From positions 1-35,768 of the forward strand of contig SLGK01000069.1 in assembly GCA_007123775.1 (NCBI GenBank): a DNA stretch of 35,768 nt, read 5' to 3'. The translations under genes and the position numbers were made by a program. The notes under the pieces were generated by a model. The model did no database searches. It saw only the letters and a list, made by a program, of their open reading frames with translations, and had not been told where the DNA came from. Positions within the stretch are counted from its first letter, which is position 1. Each line of letters starts with the position of its first letter. This DNA comes from Anaerolineae bacterium. Its GTDB lineage: Bacteria > Chloroflexota > Anaerolineae > Promineifilales > Promineifilaceae. Positions 30,437-35,768 of this stretch are shown piece by piece.

Positions 30437-31102
30437 TTACAGATCAATCGTAACAATCAGCGGTTCTGTGGTAGGGGCCGCTGATAGCTCAACAAGTTGT
30501 CCTTTTGCTTTTATCCGTACTGCTTGTTGGTGACCGGCGGGGATGGTGGCAAAGTGAAATTTGCCGTGGGCGTCGCTGTAGGTCGAACGTTGTAGGGCCG
30601 GGAGTTCGATGCGGGCACCGCTGAGGGGTGTCTGGTTAGGGCCGTGAATAATGCCGTGCAGGGTGGTGACGGGCGTGCCGTTGAGAACAACGGGAGCGCG
30701 TACCAGGGGAACATCCGGTTCCGGCTGCTCCAGGCGCAGCGGAACGCGCAAGAAGAAGGCGGGTCGGGGAGCAATGTTTAGCGCCAGCCAACTTTCAGGG
30801 GGTAACGGCTGTAAATCGACGTCAAATTCAGGGTTGGCCAGGGCGGCAAATACCAGTTGGCCCAGCAGCCGGTGGGCTGTGGCCGGCTCGTCGGCCCAGG
30901 TGGTGATTAAATAGCGAAGATAGATTTGTAGGGGCGGTCGCTGTTGGCTTCGTAAGGGTGGGGCATCGAGCAGTTCCCAGAGGTAGAGATTGACCGATGG
31001 CTCTGGGGCAACGGCCGTTGGCACAGCAAACGAGAGCGGGACGTCATCACCCACCACCCGCTGTACCCATGCACCTATTTCTTGATCCGTCTGCTCGATC
31101 AC
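30437..31102 (-). CDS. Pvc16/Afp16-like cap protein (DUF4255) with carboxypeptidase-regulatory-like domain
   Basis: About 221 aa from GTG 31102, which has AGGAGT 6 nt upstream; the frame extends to GTG 31123. Residues 1 to about 135 match the Pvc16 N-terminal domain (VPLSFAVPTAVAPEPSVNLY then LWELLD; HRLLGQLVFAALANPEF). After a linker, residues about 145-221 look like a carboxypeptidase-regulatory (Ig-like) domain: LHGIIHGPNQTPLSGARIEL and then SDAHGKFHFATIPAG. Relatives cap and stabilise tube and sheath in eCIS particles. It is the first gene of the injection-system cluster and has a plausible promoter directly upstream. Confidence 0.85.
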   Translation of the reverse strand: MIEQTDQEIGAWVQRVVGDDVPLSFAVPTAVAPEPSVNLYLWELLDAPPLRSQQRPPLQIYLRYLITTWADEPATAHRLLGQLVFAALANPEFDVDLQPLPPESWLALNIAPRPAFFLRVPLRLEQPEPDVPLVRAPVVLNGTPVTTLHGIIHGPNQTPLSGARIELPALQRSTYSDAHGKFHFATIPAGHQQAVRIKAKGQLVELSAAPTTEPLIVTIDL

Positions 31103-31138
31103 CGCCACACTCCTGCCTAACACAGCGATACTGAAAAC

Positions 31139-31167
31139 AGTGTAGCATAAGTTGGGAGCGATAGCAA
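31139..31167 (-). promoter_or_regulatory. Candidate promoter of the injection-system operon
   Basis: On the minus strand TTGCTA (31167-31162) and TACACT (31144-31139) are 17 bp apart, each matching four of six consensus bases. Transcription would start near 31132 and give a 30-nt leader containing the AGGAGT site before GTG 31102. Confidence 0.4.
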
Positions 31168-31249
31168 TTGGCTAGAATGAGACGGCTGTATAGGCGATGT
31201 CAGGCCCGATGGGGCAGCCGAAACGCAACGTATTGGTTGCATAGATACA

Positions 31250-31260
31250 ACAACTGTTGT
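31250..31260. promoter_or_regulatory. ACAACtGTTGT palindrome
   Basis: A perfect 11-bp odd palindrome located about 18 bp upstream of the distal -35 box of the ATPase gene, in the divergent region shared with the injection-system operon. A regulator site is possible. Related ACAACATAA/TTATGTTGT arms recur at 31363-31401. Confidence 0.35.
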
Positions 31261-31277
31261 AATACTACAATAGTCAC

Positions 31278-31306
31278 TTGACAACCGGCAGAAAATATAT
31301 TATGAT
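31278..31306 (+). promoter_or_regulatory. Distal sigma70-type promoter of the ATPase gene
   Basis: TTGACA (31278-31283) and TATGAT (31301-31306) are spaced by 17 bp, nearly consensus. The expected start at about 31313 is followed at once by the inverted repeat GATAAC-4-GTTATC (31320-31335). Confidence 0.65.
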
Positions 31307-31319
31307 TTAGGCACGCTTT

Positions 31320-31335
31320 GATAACTCACGTTATC
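31320..31335. promoter_or_regulatory. Operator-like inverted repeat 1
   Basis: GATAAC (31320-31325) and GTTATC (31330-31335) form a symmetric site just after the distal promoter. The same half-sites recur at 31459-31493. Confidence 0.5.
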
Positions 31336-31362
31336 TTAGCAGCCATTAAAGGTCGGTTGGCC

Positions 31363-31401
31363 ACAACATAATAAGTTTTATGATAATCGAAGTTATGTTG
31401 T
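31363..31401. promoter_or_regulatory. Operator-like nested palindrome 2
   Basis: ACAACATAA (31363-31371) and TTATGTTGT (31393-31401) are perfect 9-bp arms. The centre (31382) coincides with a second palindrome, TTATgATAA (31378-31386). The same TTATgATAA core forms the centre of palindrome 3. Confidence 0.55.
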
Positions 31402-31434
31402 AGTCACCGAAATCCACCAGAGCCGCTTCCCCCC

Positions 31435-31463
31435 TTGACACAACAAGAAAAATAGGTTAAGAT
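31435..31463 (+). promoter_or_regulatory. Proximal promoter of the ATPase gene
   Basis: Consensus TTGACA (31435-31440) followed after 17 bp by TAAGAT (31458-31463). The -10 box is buried in palindrome 3, so a bound repressor would block RNA polymerase. Confidence 0.55.
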
Positions 31464-31493
31464 AACTATTGTTATGATAACAGGAGTTATCTT
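31459..31493. promoter_or_regulatory. Operator-like nested palindrome 3 over the -10 and ribosome binding site
   Basis: Outer arms AAGATAACT (31459-31467) and AGTTATCTT (31485-31493) are perfect complements. The inner palindrome GTTATgATAAC (31471-31481) shares the same centre, 31476. The site includes the proximal -10 and the AGGAG ribosome binding site and ends one base before ATG 31494. Confidence 0.65.
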
Positions 31494-32981
31494 ATGGATG
31501 CTAGAGCTGATTTTGTCGGACGCAAAGTAGAATTAGACCTTCTTAACAACCTGTGGGCGGCAGGTCGGGCCTCTCTGATCATTCTCTACGGCCGTCGTCG
31601 GGTAGGGAAGACGCGCCTGCTGACCCACTGGCTCAAAAACCAGGGCGTCGACAGCGGCTTTTACTGGATGGCCGAAGCCACATCGCCCCATGACCAGTTG
31701 CGCTCCTTCACCCACGCCTTTACCGCCTTTGATGATCCCGAACTGGATATCCACAAGGATTTGACGTTTCCTTCCTGGGAACATGCGTTTCGCCAGATCG
31801 CCAAGCTGGCCCAGCAGCAGCGGGTTGCCGTACTCATTGACGAAGTGACCTATATAATGGAAGTGGTGCCAGAGTTCGTTGCTTCCCTGCAGAAAGCCTG
31901 GGACCAGTGGCTGAAGAATTCACAGGTGATGCTGGTACTTTCCGGGTCGGACCTGGGCCTGATCGAGAAAGGGCTGCTTTCTTATCGTGCGCCGCTCTAT
32001 GGACGCGAAGCGGCCAGAATGCAGTTGACGCCGCTGCCATACAGCGCCACCAAGCTCTTCTTTCCCCAATATGACGCGCATGAACGGATCAAAATATTCG
32101 CCATGTGGGGTGGCATCCCGGCCTATTGGGAACGGTTGACCAATCCGGAGCAGTCGGTTATGGAGAATTTGCAGCAGCAGTTGCGTCTGTCAAATAACTG
32201 GCTGGTAGAAGAGGCGCGCATTTTACTGCGCGACTTTATCACCGACACCCATAACTTTGTGGGCATTTTGCGGGCCATTTCTGAGGGATACGAAGTATTC
32301 TCGGAGATTTCGGGGCGGGCCGGCATCTCCACGGGTCATACGTCGCGCTATTTGAGCATCCTGCGTGAAACTGGCTTTGTGGAAAGAACGACGCCCGTCT
32401 CGGACAAGAATCCCGAAAAATCACGCAAAGGGCGGTACATTGTGACCGACCCTTATCTTCGCTTTTATTATCGCTACTTATCCACCTCCCAATCGAAAGT
32501 GGCCATGGGGCGCACCAAAGAACTGGTGACATCGATAGAAAACGATCTGCCCGACTTTATCCGCAAGACGTGGATCGACCTCTGCCAGCATTGGGTGGCG
32601 CTGGCGGCCGTTAACGGCAAGCTGCCAACGGCCGTAGACAACATAGGCAGAGAGTGGAAGGGTAGCGATAGCTATATTGATGTGTACGGCATTTCAGAGA
32701 AAGAGCGAACGCTGGTCCTGGGCCATTGCCACTGGGGGCACGAACCGGCCGACCCCCAACAGTTGCTGGCATGGCTCATCAATAGCGACACGGTTGCGAT
32801 GCTGCCTAAGGGCAAATGGTCTGTTCGTTTTATCGGCTTTGCGGCGGCTGGCTGGACACATACCGCAACTGAAGCCTTACTAAAGGAAGCTAAAAGTTTA
32901 ACCAGAAAATGTGATGTGGTTGGCGTGCATTTACTGGATTTGACCGAAGTGGATGAGGACCTGTTCCAATGGACCATTTGA
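31494..32981 (+). CDS. Archaeal-type ATPase with DUF234-like C-terminal domain
   Basis: A 495-aa protein. FVGRKVELDLL and Walker A GRRRVGKT (33-40), Walker B VAVLIDE (111-117) and the sensor-like LVLSGSDLG define the ATPase_2 family. A winged-helix segment follows (EISGRAGISTGHTSRYLSIL, about 270-290), then the DUF234 region with YIVTDPYLRFYYRYL. DUF234 domains have a nuclease-like fold with IG..W....E-ID and GECKW motifs. Here they read IGREWKGSDSYIDVYG and GHCHW, so the usual Glu and Lys are replaced. The protein is often annotated only as ATP-binding; its biological role is unclear. It is not the CDC48-like AAA+ ATPase (Afp15) of injection systems. AGGAG lies 7 nt before the ATG inside a palindrome, so self-regulation through its winged helix is conceivable. 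Confidence 0.87.
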   Translation: MDARADFVGRKVELDLLNNLWAAGRASLIILYGRRRVGKTRLLTHWLKNQGVDSGFYWMAEATSPHDQLRSFTHAFTAFDDPELDIHKDLTFPSWEHAFRQIAKLAQQQRVAVLIDEVTYIMEVVPEFVASLQKAWDQWLKNSQVMLVLSGSDLGLIEKGLLSYRAPLYGREAARMQLTPLPYSATKLFFPQYDAHERIKIFAMWGGIPAYWERLTNPEQSVMENLQQQLRLSNNWLVEEARILLRDFITDTHNFVGILRAISEGYEVFSEISGRAGISTGHTSRYLSILRETGFVERTTPVSDKNPEKSRKGRYIVTDPYLRFYYRYLSTSQSKVAMGRTKELVTSIENDLPDFIRKTWIDLCQHWVALAAVNGKLPTAVDNIGREWKGSDSYIDVYGISEKERTLVLGHCHWGHEPADPQQLLAWLINSDTVAMLPKGKWSVRFIGFAAAGWTHTATEALLKEAKSLTRKCDVVGVHLLDLTEVDEDLFQWTI

Positions 32982-33022
32982 AACGGCCTTCAAAACAACC
33001 TTAACGAATTGATTTTGGCTCC

Positions 33023-33052
33023 AAAAAAAACAAGCCGCGGCAACGGCTTGTT
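33023..33052 (-). terminator. Rho-independent terminator reading leftwards
   Basis: A 9-bp stem, AACAAGCCG (33029-33037) with CGGCTTGTT (33044-33052), and a 6-nt loop. On the minus strand it is followed by eight T residues (33030-33023). On the plus strand the stem is followed by CTAGGGG, so it does not look like a normal terminator for the ATPase gene. No minus-strand gene precedes it, which suggests a small RNA from 33053-33110. Confidence 0.6.
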
Positions 33053-33061
33053 CTAGGGGTA

Positions 33062-33089
33062 GTGACAGCTTTAGGGGTTTTTCTGTCAC
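33062..33089. repeat. GTGACAG/CTGTCAC hairpin
   Basis: Seven-bp perfect arms at 33062-33068 and 33083-33089 with a 14-nt loop. GTGACA occurs a third time at 33147-33152, so it may also be a protein-binding half-site. Confidence 0.45.
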
Positions 33090-33174
33090 GGATGATTGAT
33101 GCAGTGCCTATGTTAGCAGATTTATTCTGTTTATTCAACCATTTTCGTGACACTTCCTCTACATTAATGGAGCA

Positions 33175-33193
33175 GCGCGAACAAAGTTCGCGC
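33175..33193. promoter_or_regulatory. Perfect 8-bp-arm hairpin before the start codon
   Basis: GCGCGAAC-AAA-GTTCGCGC ends 28 nt before ATG 33222. As RNA it would be a very stable hairpin; as DNA it is an operator-like palindrome. It probably controls expression of the replication-type protein. Confidence 0.55.
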
Positions 33194-33221
33194 CCATATT
33201 TACCTGCGGGAGAAGTGTCGT

Positions 33222-35537
33222 ATGCGCGATTCTTCGTCCCCCGAAGACGCCGGACCTGATGCCACGCGCATTCTGGGGATTTATTCGCAAACCTACAATG
33301 AAATAGTCAAGCCAGACCAGATCTGGCCGGTGAGCAAATATTTCCTGCGTCGCTGGCTGCCTTATCTGACACCCACGCGCTTTTGGGCCGTGGTTGCGGC
33401 TCGCCAGTTAGCCTATCGACTGGGTAACAAGCATCGTTTTGAATGCTACGACAGCCTGCTCTACAAGGAAGCGTGTACCAGTCGCGCCAATTTCTATCGC
33501 ATCAAAGCGGAAATGGACCAGACAGATACGGCCGTTTCTCTCTTCATCTCTCGTGAGCCAACGACCTATCAGCGCGATGGGGATGTTACCAGGCCCGGGC
33601 CAACGGTCTATCATGTCCGCCTGGACGACGTGCTGACGCCGGGTGATGCGGCCCATTTAACCGCCTGGCTGCAAGCCCAACAGGTAGAGCGGCGCCCTGA
33701 AGCCGTCCTCCATCTGCTGCAAACGGCCGTTACCCAACCGGCCGCCACGTTTCTGGCCCCCTCCCTGACCCCCTATCTGGCCGATCCGCCCGCCCGCTTC
33801 CAGGCCGTGACCGTGGCCGACGTGGTAGAGCGCGTGTTTGGCAGCAAGATTGGCCAGGAAACAGCCGTTCGCAAAGCCGCTGATGCCCTCCACACCCATT
33901 TGACCGGCGCTACCTATATTGGTACCCATTACTTCCGTCACCACTGGCTTGACCAGTTGGGTGCCGGCCCGGCTCTCTTGATCACCTATCTGCGCAGCTA
34001 CTGTTATTTCAACGAAGAGACGGGCGAGATTCGGGATCGGGTAACTATCACCCGCCCCCAACTGGCTGACGCCCTGGGCATTGACCGGACAACCCTCTTT
34101 CGCTGGCTCAAGAAAATCGACAAGGCAACCTTGCCCGACCAACCATTCCATCCCTTTTTAGAGCTGCTCAACACCCAAAAAACGGCCGATAACGACGTCG
34201 AGTCCACTTTCCGCGTTCAGCTTTATGAACCGCTTATCCCCCGCCACCTGGACCAGTACCAGGAGCGCGTGCAGGTTTATCAGGCGGCAGTCAGGCAAAA
34301 TGAGACGCACACCGATGGGTCTGGAACCCAATCAGCGTTGCAAAATGAGACCCACGCAACCGGGCGCAAAGACGGGTCAGCGTTGCAAAATGAGACAAAC
34401 ACATTGGTGGCAAAACCGGAGGGTGCGTTGCATAATGAGACGGACACGCCGACCACGTCAGCCCCCTCAGCACGGCAAAATGAGACTCACAGGCCGGGCA
34501 ACCAGGCAATTATGGACCCACACCCGGGGTCACCCATGCAAAATGAGACGGGGATTGTTGCAGAAGTAGACGCTTATAAGTACCTAAATACTTTATTACA
34601 AGCACTGGAAAAGAACGGAATAAGGACCTTTGCTGCTGCTGCGGCCGTTTACCCTCATTTAGCGACAGGCTGGCAATTGACGGGAGGGAAGGCTTTGGGG
34701 ACGTTTGCGGCAACGGCCGTTGCCACCGTAGCCGAATTTTGTCAGGCGGTAGCTATTCAGGGACGCAGCAGCCGCGACAAGGTAGCCAGCAGCAGCCTAA
34801 GTCTGACCCAACTGGTGGCCTGGTACCTGTATCTGCTGACCCAGGAGCGACTGCTGCCAGATGCCCGGCCCGGTTATCTGATCAACCGGGCGCAAGAAGG
34901 CGAACCGCCCCCCCCGCCTTTCTACCAATTAGCGACGCTGAGTTGGGAACTGTGGCGCTGCTATGCCTGTTTGCTGGAGCTGCCCGGCCACTACCATGGC
35001 TATCTCCGCGACGCCCCAGGGTATGAGCTATGGCAGCAGCAGTATGGCCATTTGCGGGCCGACGAACTGCCGTTGGGGGTAGGGCAGGGGGTGAGCGAGT
35101 ACGTGACCTTTATGCTAGATGGCCCACCTACGGCAGCCCCACCCACGGCTGGGCCTGCGGGCGGTGGGGGCCAGAGGGCACAACCGGAAGCGGCTGATGA
35201 TAACGGCCGTGTCCTCAGCCTGACCTTACCCTCCCACCAAGACCAGTGCCACTGGCAGGCTGTTTTAGGCGAACTAGAACTGCAAATGACCAGAGCCACC
35301 TTCAATGCCTGGCTAAAAGATGCCCGCTTGCTAGGCCGGGATGACGCGGTTTACGTCATCGGCGTCCATAACCAATATGCCAAAGAGTGGCTAGAGAAGC
35401 GGCTGCGTGACACCATTCGCCGCACCATGCAGGCCGTTATGCAGGCAGATGTGGCGCTGCGGTTTGAAATATGGCAGCATGACACGGATCGCGTAACAGC
35501 GGCGGCTGAAAGTCCTGATGCTAATCGTGCCCTCTGA
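33222..35537 (+). CDS. Replication-initiator-like protein with HTH and C-terminal DnaA_N-like domain
   Basis: A 771-aa protein; GGGAGA lies 8 nt before the ATG. Residues 30-110 resemble an N-terminal helical/HTH region (PTRFWAVVAARQLAYRLGNK, ACTSRANFYRIK). Residues about 270-300 are a clear helix-turn-helix (ITRPQLADALGIDRTTLFRW, then LKK). Residues about 355-445 are a hydrophilic linker with six QNET-type repeats, encoded by conserved DNA. A helical region follows. Residues about 676-757 match DnaA domain I: WQAVLGELELQMTRATFNAW, then VHNQYAKEWLEKRL. In DnaA this domain recruits DnaB helicase and other partners, but it is N-terminal there. HTH plus helicase-interaction domain suggests a plasmid, phage or integrated-element initiator, although Chloroflexota may use such proteins otherwise. 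There is no ATPase domain, so it is not DnaA itself. Confidence 0.8.
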   Translation: MRDSSSPEDAGPDATRILGIYSQTYNEIVKPDQIWPVSKYFLRRWLPYLTPTRFWAVVAARQLAYRLGNKHRFECYDSLLYKEACTSRANFYRIKAEMDQTDTAVSLFISREPTTYQRDGDVTRPGPTVYHVRLDDVLTPGDAAHLTAWLQAQQVERRPEAVLHLLQTAVTQPAATFLAPSLTPYLADPPARFQAVTVADVVERVFGSKIGQETAVRKAADALHTHLTGATYIGTHYFRHHWLDQLGAGPALLITYLRSYCYFNEETGEIRDRVTITRPQLADALGIDRTTLFRWLKKIDKATLPDQPFHPFLELLNTQKTADNDVESTFRVQLYEPLIPRHLDQYQERVQVYQAAVRQNETHTDGSGTQSALQNETHATGRKDGSALQNETNTLVAKPEGALHNETDTPTTSAPSARQNETHRPGNQAIMDPHPGSPMQNETGIVAEVDAYKYLNTLLQALEKNGIRTFAAAAAVYPHLATGWQLTGGKALGTFAATAVATVAEFCQAVAIQGRSSRDKVASSSLSLTQLVAWYLYLLTQERLLPDARPGYLINRAQEGEPPPPPFYQLATLSWELWRCYACLLELPGHYHGYLRDAPGYELWQQQYGHLRADELPLGVGQGVSEYVTFMLDGPPTAAPPTAGPAGGGGQRAQPEAADDNGRVLSLTLPSHQDQCHWQAVLGELELQMTRATFNAWLKDARLLGRDDAVYVIGVHNQYAKEWLEKRLRDTIRRTMQAVMQADVALRFEIWQHDTDRVTAAAESPDANRAL
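34295..34549 (+). repeat. Six iteron-like repeats inside the replication-type gene
   Basis: GCAAAATGAGAC or a one-base variant starts at 34295, 34340, 34385, 34430 (GCATAATGAGAC), 34475 and 34538. Spacings are 45, 45, 45, 45 and 63 bp. The 33 bp between copies have diverged, while the third positions of the Gln, Asn and Glu codons are unchanged (except the CAT copy), which points to selection on the DNA. Confidence 0.85.
34574..34600. other. AT-rich stretch next to the iteron-like repeats
   Basis: 22 of 27 bases are A or T in an otherwise GC-rich gene, starting 25 bp after the last repeat. This is where a DNA unwinding element would be expected if the repeats form an origin. Confidence 0.45.
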
Positions 35538-35622
35538 TTCATGGCTATAATGCTTTTTCATCACCTATTTTATTCCTCCGTTTGACCATGTAAGATTGTC
35601 CACAAAGTGGTAGAATGACGGT
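35538..35622. other. Spacer before the right-edge gene
   Basis: An 85-bp AT-richer spacer. A TAGAAT box at 35611-35616 lies 6 nt before ATG 35623, too close for a normal leader, and no matching -35 is seen at standard spacing. Confidence 0.3.
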
Positions 35623-35768
35623 ATGCCCGTCGAGACAATATTTCGTCGCCGGCTGGTAAACGCGCTACAAAAGGCGTTGCGCGACGGACACCTTTTGTTA
35701 GCTGCGCCACCCGGCTATGGCAAAACACTCTTGTTGCAGCAGTTGACCGCCTCTCAGCCCGATACGTA
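35623..35768 (+). CDS. MalT/LuxR-type P-loop regulator, N-terminal fragment (runs off the right edge)
   Basis: The frame from ATG 35623 stays open to the edge, giving 48 codons. It reads FRRRLVNALQKALRDGHLLL and then AAPPGYGKTLLLQQL: the Walker A GYGKT preceded by LLLAAPP is typical of the N-terminal STAND ATPase of MalT-like and LuxR/BTAD-like regulators. The rest lies outside, so the DNA-binding output domain cannot be seen. Confidence 0.7.
   Translation, partial: MPVETIFRRRLVNALQKALRDGHLLLAAPPGYGKTLLLQQLTASQPDT

Larger units (their letters stand above)
32982..33221. other. Intergenic region upstream of the replication-type gene
   Basis: This 240-bp region is dense in inverted repeats: a minus-strand terminator (33023-33052), a GTGACAG/CTGTCAC hairpin (33062-33089), a perfect GCGCGAAC-AAA-GTTCGCGC hairpin (33175-33193), and distant arms GACACTTC (33149-33156)/GAAGTGTC (33212-33219). 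The last pair would sequester the sequence just before the ATG. A weak minus-strand promoter (TTGAAT 33138-33133, TAACAT 33115-33110) could make an RNA of about 80 nt ending at the terminator. Confidence 0.6.
324..35211. repeat. Dispersed highly iterated palindrome ACGGCCGT
   Basis: By hand I count about 60 copies of ACGGCCGT spread over the whole window, around half of them extended to AACGGCCGTT. Examples start near 324, 624, 6950, 12333, 13083, 16174, 19590, 23515, 26313, 28855, 31013, 33723, 34711 and 35203. Copies lie in genes of both strands, in several reading frames, and at least once in a spacer (16174). Random expectation at about 57% GC is near one copy. Confidence 0.9.

Noticed and set aside
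28870-31010. Gap of about 2 kb without ACGGCCGT over sheath and tube genes as a sign of recent transfer
   Set aside because: Gaps of similar length occur inside the giant gene (for example 2670-4750), so the absence is not informative.
31494-32981. ATPase next to the injection system as its Afp15-type AAA+ protein
   Set aside because: The protein has ATPase_2/DUF234 architecture and divergent orientation, not a CDC48-like AAA+ domain.
34295-34549. Regularly spaced repeats as a CRISPR array
   Set aside because: The conserved unit is only 12 bp, the array is within an open frame, and no cas genes are present. Iteron-like repeats fit better.

Overview
The window looks like a chromosomal segment from a Chloroflexota bacterium (Anaerolineae-like). 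This is an inference from style: a BTAD/NB-ARC/TPR regulator, large secreted proteins built from DUF11, NEW3-like and FG-GAP modules, a beta-helix protein ending in a choice-of-anchor-Q-like tail, and a replication-type protein with a DnaA domain-I-like C-terminus. No rRNA, tRNA or CRISPR array was seen. One palindrome, ACGGCCGT, often extended to AACGGCCGTT, recurs about 60 times through genes and spacers alike. It behaves like a highly iterated palindrome (HIP-type) genome signature.

Layout. (1) 1-11314, minus strand: one uninterrupted reading frame of at least 3771 codons that runs off the left edge. It encodes a giant secreted protein with a signal sequence, a transglutaminase-like domain lacking the usual Cys, Ig/NEW3-like domains, eight alternating beta-sandwich modules, eight FG-GAP/VCBS repeats and more NEW3-like domains. 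Long plus-strand ORFs over this region are shadows. (2) 11506-14850, plus: a divergent BTAD/NB-ARC/TPR regulator. (3) 14879-16132, minus: a radical SAM/SPASM protein with an AbrB-like N-terminus. (4) 16349-17119, plus: a polytopic membrane protein with its own good promoter. (5) 17197-21050, minus: three membrane or secreted proteins, including a 908-aa DUF11/beta-helix surface protein.

(6) 21149-31102, minus: a compact contractile injection system (eCIS, Afp/PVC type). In transcription order it encodes a Pvc16/Afp16-like cap protein, sheath, tube, a proline-rich unknown, LysM adaptor, VgrG-like spike, PAAR-like tip, gp25-like baseplate, a gpJ-like baseplate fused to a beta-propeller-like tail, and gpI. 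From the sheath onward the genes are nearly gapless or overlapping, so translational coupling is likely. A recognisable Afp15-type AAA+ ATPase, tape measure and tail fibre are absent from the window.

(7) 31124-31493: a control region with two sigma70-type promoters and three related palindromes. The last palindrome covers the -10 and the ribosome binding site of a DUF234-type ATPase (31494-32981). (8) 33222-35537: a replication-initiator-like protein with a central HTH and a C-terminal DnaA_N-like domain. Its linker carries six copies of GCAAAATGAGAC at mostly 45-bp spacing followed by an AT-rich stretch, an arrangement resembling the in-gene origin of lambda O. The spacer before it holds a minus-strand terminator and several inverted repeats. 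(9) 35623 to the right edge: the start of a MalT/LuxR-type P-loop regulator.

The strongest leads are the in-gene iteron array, the eCIS with its gpJ-propeller fusion and proline-rich protein, the nested palindromic operators, and the ACGGCCGT signature.
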